From contig NZ_FMZS01000002.1 of the NCBI RefSeq assembly GCF_900101265.1, positions 310,001 through 374,000 on the forward strand: a stretch of 64,000 bases of DNA, in the 5' to 3' direction. The position numbers and the translations under genes are program-made. Below the pieces are notes generated by a model. That model did no database searches. It saw only the letters and a program-made list of their open reading frames with translations, and was not told where the DNA came from. Positions 1 to 6,805 of this stretch are shown one piece after another (position 1 is the first letter of the stretch; each line of letters starts with the position of its first letter). The stretch comes from Massilia sp. PDC64. GTDB lineage: Bacteria; Pseudomonadota; Gammaproteobacteria; Burkholderiales; Burkholderiaceae_D.

Positions 1-320
1 GTGCCGGCAGCGCGGCGCTGGAAGCGGTCGTCGACTACGTCGTGGCGAACGCGAAGTCCGACGTGCGCGCCGTGTTCGCGGGCAGCGTGCTGTATTTGAA
101 GCTGGCCGGCATCGTGCTGGGCGGCTGGCAGATGGCGCGCGCGGCCCTCGTGGCACGCCAGAAGCTGGAGGCCGGCGACGGCGACGCGGCGTTCTACCGC
201 GCCAAGATCGCCACCGCGCGCTTCTTCGCCGACCACCAGCTGGCGCAGGCGGACGGCCTGCGCCACGCGATCGTGGACGGCAGCGCCGGCGTGCTGGCGC
301 TGGACGTCGAGCAGTTCTGA
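1..320 (+). CDS. Acyl-CoA dehydrogenase, C-terminal fragment (cut by window edge)
   Basis: Only the last ~105 residues are present; the reading frame is open from base 3 and enters from outside the window. The helical sequence with GSVLYLKLAGIVLGGWQMARAA and YRAKIATARFFADHQL matches the C-terminal extension of acyl-CoA dehydrogenases of the fatty-acid beta-oxidation type, where it follows the flavin-binding fold. The FAD-binding and catalytic parts lie upstream and cannot be seen. A hairpin terminator follows 17 bases after the stop, so this is the last gene of its transcript. The family call is fairly firm; the substrate chain length cannot be judged. Confidence 0.8.
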   Translation, partial: AGSAALEAVVDYVVANAKSDVRAVFAGSVLYLKLAGIVLGGWQMARAALVARQKLEAGDGDAAFYRAKIATARFFADHQLAQADGLRHAIVDGSAGVLALDVEQF

Positions 321-336
321 CCCTTTCTCGTGATTT

Positions 337-363
337 CAAAGCGGCCTGCGGGCCGCTTTTTTC
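337..363 (+). terminator. Rho-independent terminator
   Basis: AAGCGGCC and GGCCGCTT pair around a short loop and are followed by a run of T. It closes the acyl-CoA dehydrogenase transcript. Confidence 0.85.
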
Positions 364-490
364 ATGGGCCGCAGCAGGCGATTTGTTGTGTGCTGCCGAC
401 CGGCGCTCTGCATTTGATGCCCGTCATGCGTAGCGGGTAAGCGGCGCTCCTAGAATCGATTCGTCGCATCCACAATCGAAGGAGCGCCCC

Positions 491-1225
491 ATGATTCCCC
501 TGAAGCCTGGCAAGGTGTTACCCATCGCCGTCGCCTGTACCGCGTTGTCCGTGCTGGTCGCCTGCGGCGGCGGCGGCGACGACGCCACCCCCACGACGGC
601 CGCGAACGATCCGCCGACGGTGCCGAGTCCCACTCCTGCGCCGACACCTGCGCCGACACCTGCGCCGACGCCGACGCCCACCCCGGCACCGCCGCCGCCC
701 AGCGATCCCTCGCCGTCGAAGGACATCGTGCTGGAGCCGGGCTATACCAAGCTCTATACGACCCTGGACAGCAGGCCGCACTGGCCGGCCTGGAGCCATA
801 CGGGCACGGCCGTCGTCGATGGCGTGGGGTGCGCGAAGAACGAGGATTACCACATCCACGCACTCCTTTCGATCTACCAGGACGGCATACGGCTCGGCCT
901 GCCGGATTCGATCGGGCGCGGCAGCGGCTGCTCGTACGAGATGCACACGCACGACATCACGGGCATCATGCACATCGAGACGGACGTGCCCAAGGTGTTC
1001 ACGCTGGGGCAGTTCTTTGCGCTGTGGGGGCAGCCGCTCGGCACCGCGGGGGTGGCGGGGTTGCCCGGCAAGCCGACCTTTTACGTGATCGACAAGGAGC
1101 AGGTGGCGCGCTTCACGGGCGACCCGGCTACGATCGTGCTGAACGCGCACCGCGAGATCGTGATCGTGACGGGCACGCCGCCCGTGCAGGTGCCCCGGTA
1201 TGACTGGAGTGCGACCGGGCTGTGA
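491..1225 (+). CDS. Putative lipoprotein with Pro/Thr linker and a His-rich C-terminal domain
   Basis: The start is supported by AAGGAG eight bases upstream. The N terminus is a lipoprotein signal with lipobox LVAC and the acceptor Cys at residue 25, so the protein should be anchored in a membrane and exposed to the periplasm or surface. Residues ~38-75 are a low-complexity linker of PTPA units. The C-terminal ~150 residues are compact and include YHIHALLSIYQDG, EMHTHDITGIMHIE and FTLGQFFALWG. The HxH and HTHD motifs suggest a metal-binding site, but this is inference. I do not recognise a characterised family and assign no reaction. Confidence 0.7.
   Translation: MIPLKPGKVLPIAVACTALSVLVACGGGGDDATPTTAANDPPTVPSPTPAPTPAPTPAPTPTPTPAPPPPSDPSPSKDIVLEPGYTKLYTTLDSRPHWPAWSHTGTAVVDGVGCAKNEDYHIHALLSIYQDGIRLGLPDSIGRGSGCSYEMHTHDITGIMHIETDVPKVFTLGQFFALWGQPLGTAGVAGLPGKPTFYVIDKEQVARFTGDPATIVLNAHREIVIVTGTPPVQVPRYDWSATGL
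635..681 (+). repeat. 12-bp tandem repeat in the lipoprotein linker
   Basis: The unit CCTGCGCCGACA occurs three times in a row, the last copy degenerate, and codes for repeated PAPT. Such in-frame repeats can change copy number without breaking the frame. Confidence 0.75.
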
Positions 1226-1231
1226 CGCCCG

Positions 1232-1645
1232 TCAGCCGTATGCGCCGCCCGTGTAGAGCAGGTCGAACAGGCGCGAGATCGTGGCGACGAGGGCCGTCGT
1301 TCCCACGAACATCGTGAGCACGACGAGCAGGATCACGAACCAGTGCGACGCGGACCGGCGGCCGGAGCGCGCGTTGTAGCGGGCATCCCATTTCTCGTCC
1401 GGCGTGAGGCCGAGGATGAGCGCTTCGCCGAAGCCGACGAGCCAGGACAGGATGAGCGGCAGCAGGACCCAGAAGGGATTCGGTGCGTGGCCGAGGCCAT
1501 ACACGAGGCCGGCCGCCGGGAGACTGCAGACGTGGAGCAGGCCGAGGCGGTCGACGCTGCCCTTGAGATAGAAGCGGTGCGCGCCGAGTCCGCCGAGCAG
1601 GAAGGCGAGGGCGGTGGCGAAGGTCTTGTTCTTGTGTTGCGACAT
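1232..1645 (-). CDS. TM2 domain-containing membrane protein
   Basis: The chosen start gives MSQHKNKTFATALAFLLGG, the usual start of small betaproteobacterial TM2 proteins; an in-frame TTG 39 bases upstream is less likely. The GGLGAHRFYL motif and the first hydrophobic hairpin define the TM2 domain (residues ~8-60). Further hydrophobic segments lie at ~60-85 and ~105-125, so three or four membrane passes are likely. It stands alone between genes on the other strand and ends seven bases from the stop of the convergent lipoprotein gene. The molecular function of the family is not established. Confidence 0.8.
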   Translation of the reverse strand: MSQHKNKTFATALAFLLGGLGAHRFYLKGSVDRLGLLHVCSLPAAGLVYGLGHAPNPFWVLLPLILSWLVGFGEALILGLTPDEKWDARYNARSGRRSASHWFVILLVVLTMFVGTTALVATISRLFDLLYTGGAYG

Positions 1646-1780
1646 CGATAGATTGTTGAAAGGAAAGCCATCAGTATCGTCCAAAAGCGGGCTCCATAGT
1701 GGCGGAGTGTCGCAAAATCGGCGATAATCTTGGATTCGGCCGGGACTGCGCGCCAGCGTTCTTGGTTTTTATGTAAATGC

Positions 1781-1810
1781 TTGCTGATGCAGGATAGAGC
1801 GCGCTATAAT
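1781..1810 (+). promoter_or_regulatory. Sigma-70 type promoter of the rpsP operon
   Basis: TTGCTG at 1781 and a perfect TATAAT at 1805 are separated by 18 bases. They lie 39 bases upstream of rpsP, so they would drive rpsP-rimM-trmD and probably rplS. Confidence 0.7.
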
Positions 1811-1848
1811 CGTCGGCTTTCTCCGTCCAGCTTACTTTTGGAAATATT

Positions 1849-2097
1849 ATGGTCGTTATTCGTTTAGCTCGTGGTGGTGCCAAGAAGCGCCCGTTCTACA
1901 ACATCGTTGCAACCGACTCGCGCAATCGCCGCGACGGCCGTTTCATCGAGCGCATCGGTTACTACAACCCGATGGCTTCGGGCAAAGAAGTCGGCCTGAA
2001 CATCACCGCTGACCGCCTGTCGTACTGGCAAGGCGTGGGCGCACAGCTGTCGCCGGCTGTTGCTCGCCTGGTCGCTACGCAAAAGGCTGCTGCTTAA
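1849..2097 (+). CDS. rpsP: 30S ribosomal protein S16
   Basis: 82 residues, the normal size. The N terminus [18 protein letters not shown] and the following [14 protein letters not shown] are the S16 signature. The protein binds 16S rRNA and takes part in assembly of the small subunit body. It is the first gene of the conserved rpsP-rimM-trmD-rplS cluster. Codons are of the highly expressed type, with less extreme third-position GC than the neighbours. The call is secure. Confidence 0.98.
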   Translation: MVVIRLARGGAKKRPFYNIVATDSRNRRDGRFIERIGYYNPMASGKEVGLNITADRLSYWQGVGAQLSPAVARLVATQKAAA

Positions 2098-2120
2098 TAC
2101 AGCGGCAAAGGTTTTACGGT

Positions 2121-2705
2121 TTGACCGATTCGGCAGCACATTCGGCATCGGCCCCGGCGCAATCCGGGGTACAGGTGCCTGACGACCTGATCCAGGTCGG
2201 CCACATCACCGGCGCCTACGGGATCCGGGGCGGCATCCGCGTGACGCCGTATTCGATGGATGCGGATGCGCTGCTGAGCGTCAAGACCTGGTGGATCGAC
2301 AAGCCGTCGCTGCGTACCGTGCAAGTGCGGAACGCGAAGTACCACAGCGGCGACGTGACGGCCACGCTGGTCGACGTGACCGACCGTGACATGGCCGAGG
2401 CGCTCAAGGGCGCGACGGTGCAGGTGTCGCGGGCGGATTTTCCGGAACTTCCGGAAGACGAGTATTACTGGACCGACTTGATCGGCTTGGATGCGGTCAA
2501 CCTGCAGGGCGAAGCGCTCGGCAAGGTCACCGACATGATGCACAATGGCGCGCAGTCCATCCTGCGAATCACGCCCGTGTCCGATCCGAACGCCGCTCCC
2601 GATGCGAAAGCGCCGGAGCGGCTGGTGCCGTTCGTGGACCAGTACGTCAAGACGGTCGACCTGCAAGCCAGACTGATTACCCTGGACTGGGGCCTGGATT
2701 ATTGA
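2121..2705 (+). CDS. rimM: Ribosome maturation factor RimM
   Basis: 194 residues. RimM binds S19 on the 30S subunit and helps 16S rRNA processing during late assembly. The N-terminal RimM domain has [18 protein letters not shown]. The C-terminal PRC-barrel domain holds [13 protein letters not shown] and [14 protein letters not shown]. The start is an unusual TTG at 2121, 23 bases after the rpsP stop; a GTG or ATG that would keep the whole N-terminal domain is not available. The ~20 residues before the conserved domain are a normal variable tail. Confidence 0.96.
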   Translation: MTDSAAHSASAPAQSGVQVPDDLIQVGHITGAYGIRGGIRVTPYSMDADALLSVKTWWIDKPSLRTVQVRNAKYHSGDVTATLVDVTDRDMAEALKGATVQVSRADFPELPEDEYYWTDLIGLDAVNLQGEALGKVTDMMHNGAQSILRITPVSDPNAAPDAKAPERLVPFVDQYVKTVDLQARLITLDWGLDY

Positions 2706-2730
2706 TCCCGTCCAAAGAAGCGAGGTCTCG

Positions 2731-3492
2731 ATGCAATTTGACGTCGTGAGCTTGTTTCCCGAAATGTTTGCCGCATTGACGCAGTCGGGCGTGACCCGGC
2801 GCGCGCATGAGCAGGGCCTGTGGAACCTGTCGATCTGGAATCCGCGCGATTTCACGACGGACCGCCACCGCACCGTGGACGATCGCCCGTATGGCGGCGG
2901 TCCCGGCATGGTGATGCTGGCCAGGCCGCTCGAAGCGACGATCAACGCGGCGAAGCAGCGCCAGATCGACATGGGCTTGCCCGCGCCGCGCGTCGTGTTC
3001 ATGTCGCCGCAAGGCAAACCGCTGACGCACGAACGCGTGATGGGCTTGAAGAACGAGCCCGGCCTCGTCGTGCTGTGCGGACGCTACGAAGCGGTCGACC
3101 AGCGTTTGCTGGACCGTGTCGTCGACGAGGAGATCTCCCTCGGCGATTTCGTGCTGTCCGGCGGCGAACTCCCGGCGATGGCGCTGATGGATGCCGTGGT
3201 GCGGCAGCTGCCCGGCGTGCTGGGCGACGATGCGTCCGCGGTCGAAGACAGTTTCGTCAACGGCCTGCTGGATTCGCCGCATTACACGCGTCCGGAAGTC
3301 TACGAAGGCGTGGCCGTGCCGCCCGTGCTGATGGGCGGCAACCACGCCGAGATCATGAAGTGGCGCCGCCAGCGCATGCTGGAGGCGACCGCGAAGAAAC
3401 GGCCGGATCTGCTGGACAAGGCGCGTAGCGCCGGTCTGCTGACGAAGGCCGACGAGCAGTTTCTCGCAACCTTGCAAAAGGTCGCGGAATAA
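2731..3492 (+). CDS. trmD: tRNA (guanine-37-N1)-methyltransferase
   Basis: 253 residues. TrmD transfers a methyl group from S-adenosylmethionine to G37, next to the anticodon, and so prevents +1 frameshifting. The N terminus [13 protein letters not shown], the segment [14 protein letters not shown], and the trefoil-knot region [13 protein letters not shown] and [13 protein letters not shown] are all intact. AAGCGAGGT upstream serves as ribosome-binding site. It lies between rimM and rplS in the conserved order. Confidence 0.98.
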   Translation: MQFDVVSLFPEMFAALTQSGVTRRAHEQGLWNLSIWNPRDFTTDRHRTVDDRPYGGGPGMVMLARPLEATINAAKQRQIDMGLPAPRVVFMSPQGKPLTHERVMGLKNEPGLVVLCGRYEAVDQRLLDRVVDEEISLGDFVLSGGELPAMALMDAVVRQLPGVLGDDASAVEDSFVNGLLDSPHYTRPEVYEGVAVPPVLMGGNHAEIMKWRRQRMLEATAKKRPDLLDKARSAGLLTKADEQFLATLQKVAE

Positions 3493-3494
3493 AG

Positions 3495-3516
3495 GCAGTA
3501 CCCATGGTGGTACTGC
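3495..3516 (+). other. Stem-loop in the trmD-rplS spacer
   Basis: GCAGTACC and GGTACTGC pair around a six-base loop. There is no T run, so it is not a classical terminator; it could be an RNA-processing or attenuation signal between trmD and the more abundant rplS product. Confidence 0.45.
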
Positions 3517-3581
3517 ATGTCTAACCCCATCCTCTACCGGGCATAGCACGCGCCGGCAAGATGGTCATAGGAGTCATAAAA

Positions 3582-3968
3582 ATGGATCTGATCCAGCAAC
3601 TCGAGCAAGAAGAAATTGCGCGCCTCGGCCGCAACATCCCTGATTTCGCACCGGGCGACACCGTTGTCGTCAACGTCAACGTCGTCGAAGGCAACCGCAA
3701 GCGCGCCCAGGCATACGAAGGCGTCGTCATCTCGCGTCGTAACCGCGGCCTGAACTCGAACTTCATCGTTCGCAAGATCTCGTCGGGCGAAGGCGTCGAG
3801 CGTACGTTCCAGCTGTACTCGCCGCTGATCGCTTCGATCGAAGTGAAGCGTCGTGGTGACGTGCGTCGTGCGAAGCTGTACTACCTGCGCGAGCGTTCGG
3901 GCAAATCGGCACGTATCAAAGAGAAACTGCCGAACCGCAAAGCCGCTACGACCGCTGCTGCGGAGTAA
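3582..3968 (+). CDS. rplS: 50S ribosomal protein L19
   Basis: 128 residues from [16 protein letters not shown], the usual L19 start; AGGAG lies ten bases upstream, which excludes the in-frame ATG at 3561. [27 protein letters not shown] and [12 protein letters not shown] are typical. L19 sits at the interface of the two ribosomal subunits. The gene closes the ribosomal cluster and is followed at once by a strong terminator. Confidence 0.98.
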   Translation: MDLIQQLEQEEIARLGRNIPDFAPGDTVVVNVNVVEGNRKRAQAYEGVVISRRNRGLNSNFIVRKISSGEGVERTFQLYSPLIASIEVKRRGDVRRAKLYYLRERSGKSARIKEKLPNRKAATTAAAE

Positions 3969-3985
3969 TAGCGTCTGTGCTAGGG

Positions 3986-4015
3986 AAAAGGCATCCGGTT
4001 GGATGCCTTTTTCTT
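3986..4015 (+). terminator. Rho-independent terminator after rplS
   Basis: AAGGCATCC pairs with GGATGCCTT around GGTT and is followed by a T-rich run. The hairpin ends only ~15 bases before the next gene's start, so the NUDIX gene probably depends on read-through or a promoter inside rplS. Confidence 0.9.
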
Positions 4016-4028
4016 TTGGAGACAGCCT

Positions 4029-4694
4029 TTGGCAAAACTGCACATCGATCCCAAGCGCCTGCCCGTCGACGCCATCGCCGGCGAGCCCGCCTTGCCGGCC
4101 GAGCGCCTGGAGGTTGACTGGCTGCGCGAGCGCCTCGCCCATCCGCCGTCGTGGGTGCCGGAGCTGCCCGACGACATGCGCCAGCGCTTCCCCACCTTGC
4201 GCCGCGCGGCCGTCCTCGTGCCCCTCGTGCGCCGGCCGGATGGCCTGACGGTATTGTTGACGCAGCGCACCGAACACTTGAGCAACCACGCGGGCCAGGT
4301 GAGCTTTCCCGGCGGCCGTGCGGAAGAGGACGACTCGTCGCCCATCGAGACCGCGCTGCGCGAGACGGAAGAGGAGATCGGCCTCACGCGCCACCACGTC
4401 GAGATCATCGGCGTGCTGCCCGACCACGTCACCGCGTCCGCCTACATCGTCACCCCCGTCGTGGGCCTCGTCACGCCGCCGTTCGACCTCACGGCCGAAT
4501 CGAACGAAGTGGCCGACATCTTCGAAGTCCCGTTGCGGTTCCTCATGGATGGCATGAACCACCAGGTCATGTCGTTCGAGCTGCCCGACGGCACGGGCCG
4601 CCGCAGCTTTTATGCGATGCCGTACGAACGCTTCTTCATCTGGGGCGCGACAGCGGGTATGCTGCGCAACTTGTTTCATCTGCTACGGGCTTGA
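4029..4694 (+). CDS. NUDIX hydrolase, CoA pyrophosphatase type
   Basis: Predicted to cleave coenzyme A or related nucleoside diphosphates to phosphopantetheine and nucleotide. I chose TTG at 4029 because TTGGAGA lies six bases upstream and because upstream starts fall inside the rplS terminator; this gives ~221 residues. The family signature LLTQRTEHLSNHAGQVSFPGG precedes a NUDIX box ending ALRETEEEIGL, in the spacing typical of CoA-type enzymes. Metal-binding glutamates are present. A link to CoA recycling in this cell is inference. Confidence 0.88.
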   Translation: MAKLHIDPKRLPVDAIAGEPALPAERLEVDWLRERLAHPPSWVPELPDDMRQRFPTLRRAAVLVPLVRRPDGLTVLLTQRTEHLSNHAGQVSFPGGRAEEDDSSPIETALRETEEEIGLTRHHVEIIGVLPDHVTASAYIVTPVVGLVTPPFDLTAESNEVADIFEVPLRFLMDGMNHQVMSFELPDGTGRRSFYAMPYERFFIWGATAGMLRNLFHLLRA

Positions 4695-4772
4695 CGAAAC
4701 GTAGACTCGCGCCGGTCTCTGCGCTACCCTAGCGGGCAATGAAGTAAGGCAACAACGTACAAAGGACCGTGC

Positions 4773-5732
4773 ATGACTTTTTTCTCCATTCTGTGCGCGC
4801 TGCTCATCGAACAGCTGAAGCCGCTGCGCGCGGATAACCAGATCTACGCCGAGATCAAGCGCTTTGCCATGAAGATCGAGAGCTGGTTCAATGCCGGCCA
4901 GGTCAGCCATGGCCGGCTGGGCTGGTTCCTGATGATGGCCGTGCTGATGGTGCCGACGGCCGTGATCTACGGTGTCCTCGTGCACTACCGCTTCGTGTTC
5001 GCCGCGTTCGCTTGGAACGTGCTGATCGTCTACCTCACGCTCGGTTTCCGCCACTACAGCCATTACTTCACGTCGATCCAATTCGCCCTCAACGCGGGCG
5101 ACGAGGCGACGGCGCGGACACTCCTCGCGGAATGGGCCAGGATCGACACGGTCGGCATGGATGCCACCGAGATCGCCCGCATCGCCGTGGAAAAATCCCT
5201 GATCACGACGCACCGCAACGTGTTCGGCGTGTTCTTCTGGTTCCTGATGCCGCTGGGCCCGGCCTGTGCCGTCATGTACCGCGTGTCCGAATACCTCGCG
5301 CGCGCGTGGAACGAACCGGATCACATGCGCAACGAGGCGTTCGGCCAGTTCGCAGCCCGCGCGTTCTACTGGATCGACTGGATTCCCGTGCGCCTGACGG
5401 CGATCGCGTTCGCCGTCGTCGGCAATTTCGAGGATGCGATCTATGCGTGGCGCAATTTCGCCAATCGTTGGACCGACGAATCGAAAGGCATCATCCTGGC
5501 CGCGGGCGGCGGTGCGATGGGCGTCCGCCTGGGCACGCCTGCCGAGAACGCGCCGCACATCCTGCCGGCCGACGCGGCGACGGTCGACAGCTCGGCCAGC
5601 GAGGACGACATGCTGCCCGGCGACGAGCCGAGCGTGCGCGCACTGCAAAGCACGGTCGGCCTGGTCTGGCGCGCGCTGTTATTATGGATGCTGCTCCTGC
5701 TGCTGCTCTCCGGCGCGGTCCTGCTCGGCTGA
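4773..5732 (+). CDS. CobD/CbiB-family integral membrane protein
   Basis: 319 residues; AAAGGACC supports the start. The N terminus MTFFSILCALLIEQLKPL, the membrane segments at ~48-90 and ~145-165, and a final hydrophobic anchor at ~295-318 match the short CobD/CbiB relatives that are common in Burkholderiales. True CbiB makes adenosylcobinamide from cobyric acid. No other cobalamin gene is nearby, and this subfamily may have another role, so I do not give it the cobD symbol. Confidence 0.75.
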   Translation: MTFFSILCALLIEQLKPLRADNQIYAEIKRFAMKIESWFNAGQVSHGRLGWFLMMAVLMVPTAVIYGVLVHYRFVFAAFAWNVLIVYLTLGFRHYSHYFTSIQFALNAGDEATARTLLAEWARIDTVGMDATEIARIAVEKSLITTHRNVFGVFFWFLMPLGPACAVMYRVSEYLARAWNEPDHMRNEAFGQFAARAFYWIDWIPVRLTAIAFAVVGNFEDAIYAWRNFANRWTDESKGIILAAGGGAMGVRLGTPAENAPHILPADAATVDSSASEDDMLPGDEPSVRALQSTVGLVWRALLLWMLLLLLLSGAVLLG

Positions 5733-5870
5733 ACCCGATGGAAGGCTGAGATTCGCGCCACGCATGTGCCGGCTCCGAACGGACCGGCACGTGGGGCTCG
5801 TCCGCAGGTCTTCTATAAGATATAATAGTCGGGTTGTTCTCATCCACGCCTTTGTTTCAGAAGCCGCACT

Positions 5871-6212
5871 ATGGCCGACTCACCGCAAACCGGGAAAGGC
5901 GCCGACGAATTCTTCATTCTCGGCGTGACAAGTAAGGGCAGGCAATTCCGCCCGAGTGACTGGGCCGAGCGTCTGTGCGGCGTCATGTCGTGTTTCCGGC
6001 CGGCCGGCAGCGGCGGTCCGAACGCCCACCTGAAGTTCTCTCCCTACGTGCACCCCACCGTCGTGAACGGTGTCAAGGCGGTCGTGGTGAACAATGCCCT
6101 CAAAAGCATCGAACCGCTGGCCTACCACTTCGTGTGCAATTTCGCCAAAGACAACGACTTGCAAGTCGTCGAGGCGTGCTTCGTGCCCCCGGCCGACGAA
6201 AAGAAATCCTGA
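5871..6212 (+). CDS. DUF3579 family protein
   Basis: 113 residues. The segments FFILGVTSKGRQFRPSDWAERL, FSPYVHPTVVNGVKAVVV and EPLAYHFVCNFAKDNDLQ match the DUF3579 family, which is nearly restricted to betaproteobacteria. No reaction is known. A TATAAT at 5821, 50 bases before the ATG, may be the -10 element of its own promoter. It is soluble with no signal peptide. The family call is good; the function is unknown. Confidence 0.85.
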   Translation: MADSPQTGKGADEFFILGVTSKGRQFRPSDWAERLCGVMSCFRPAGSGGPNAHLKFSPYVHPTVVNGVKAVVVNNALKSIEPLAYHFVCNFAKDNDLQVVEACFVPPADEKKS

Positions 6213-6289
6213 CCCGAACGGGTTTGATTTGTCTCAAACCACGGTCTATGCTCTATGGGTAGCGTAAGCGCCTGACGTTGGAGGCGGCC

Positions 6290-6739
6290 ATGGAAGTCGG
6301 AAAACTCTGCACGGTCGATACCGTCTGCTGCGCCCGCGATGAAAGCGTGCAGGGCGCGGCCTTACTCATGCGTAAACATCATGTGGGCGACATCGTCGTC
6401 GTCGACGATGTGGACGGCGAACGCACGCCGGCGGGCATCGTCACGGACCGCGACATCGTCGTGTCCGTCGTCGCCCTCGGCCTCGATCCCGCCGGCCTGC
6501 AGGTCGGCGACATCATGACGGACGACCTGCTCACGGCCGACGAGCACGACGACGTGTCCATCACCATCGAACGCATGCGCCTGCGCGGCATCCGGCGCGT
6601 GCCCGTGGTGGGCGAGGGCGGGCGGCTCGCGGGCATCGTCAGCGCGGACGACCTGCTCGGCTTCCTGGCCGAGGAAATGGAAGACCTTGCCCGCATCAGC
6701 CCCTACCAGCAACAGCACGAACGGCGCGTGCGCCAATGA
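6290..6739 (+). CDS. CBS domain-containing protein
   Basis: 149 residues from ATG 6290, which has GGAGG five bases upstream; the TTG at 6278 overlaps that site and is rejected. Two CBS motifs fill the chain, at ~8-65 (GIVTDRDIVVSVVALG) and ~75-135 (RRVPVVGEGGRLAGIVSADDLLGFL). CBS pairs bind adenosyl ligands such as AMP, ATP or SAM and act as energy sensors. With no catalytic domain attached it probably regulates a partner protein that is not evident here. Confidence 0.88.
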   Translation: MEVGKLCTVDTVCCARDESVQGAALLMRKHHVGDIVVVDDVDGERTPAGIVTDRDIVVSVVALGLDPAGLQVGDIMTDDLLTADEHDDVSITIERMRLRGIRRVPVVGEGGRLAGIVSADDLLGFLAEEMEDLARISPYQQQHERRVRQ

Positions 6740-6805
6740 GGTAAGGCTGGCCTAAGTCCCCGTCTGTTACCATGTCCCGAGGACAACAGTAACTGACGGA
6801 GTGAC

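Noticed and set aside
6221..6240. GGTTTGA/TCAAACC hairpin after the DUF3579 gene
   Set aside because: No T run follows and the stem is only seven bases; not enough to call a terminator.
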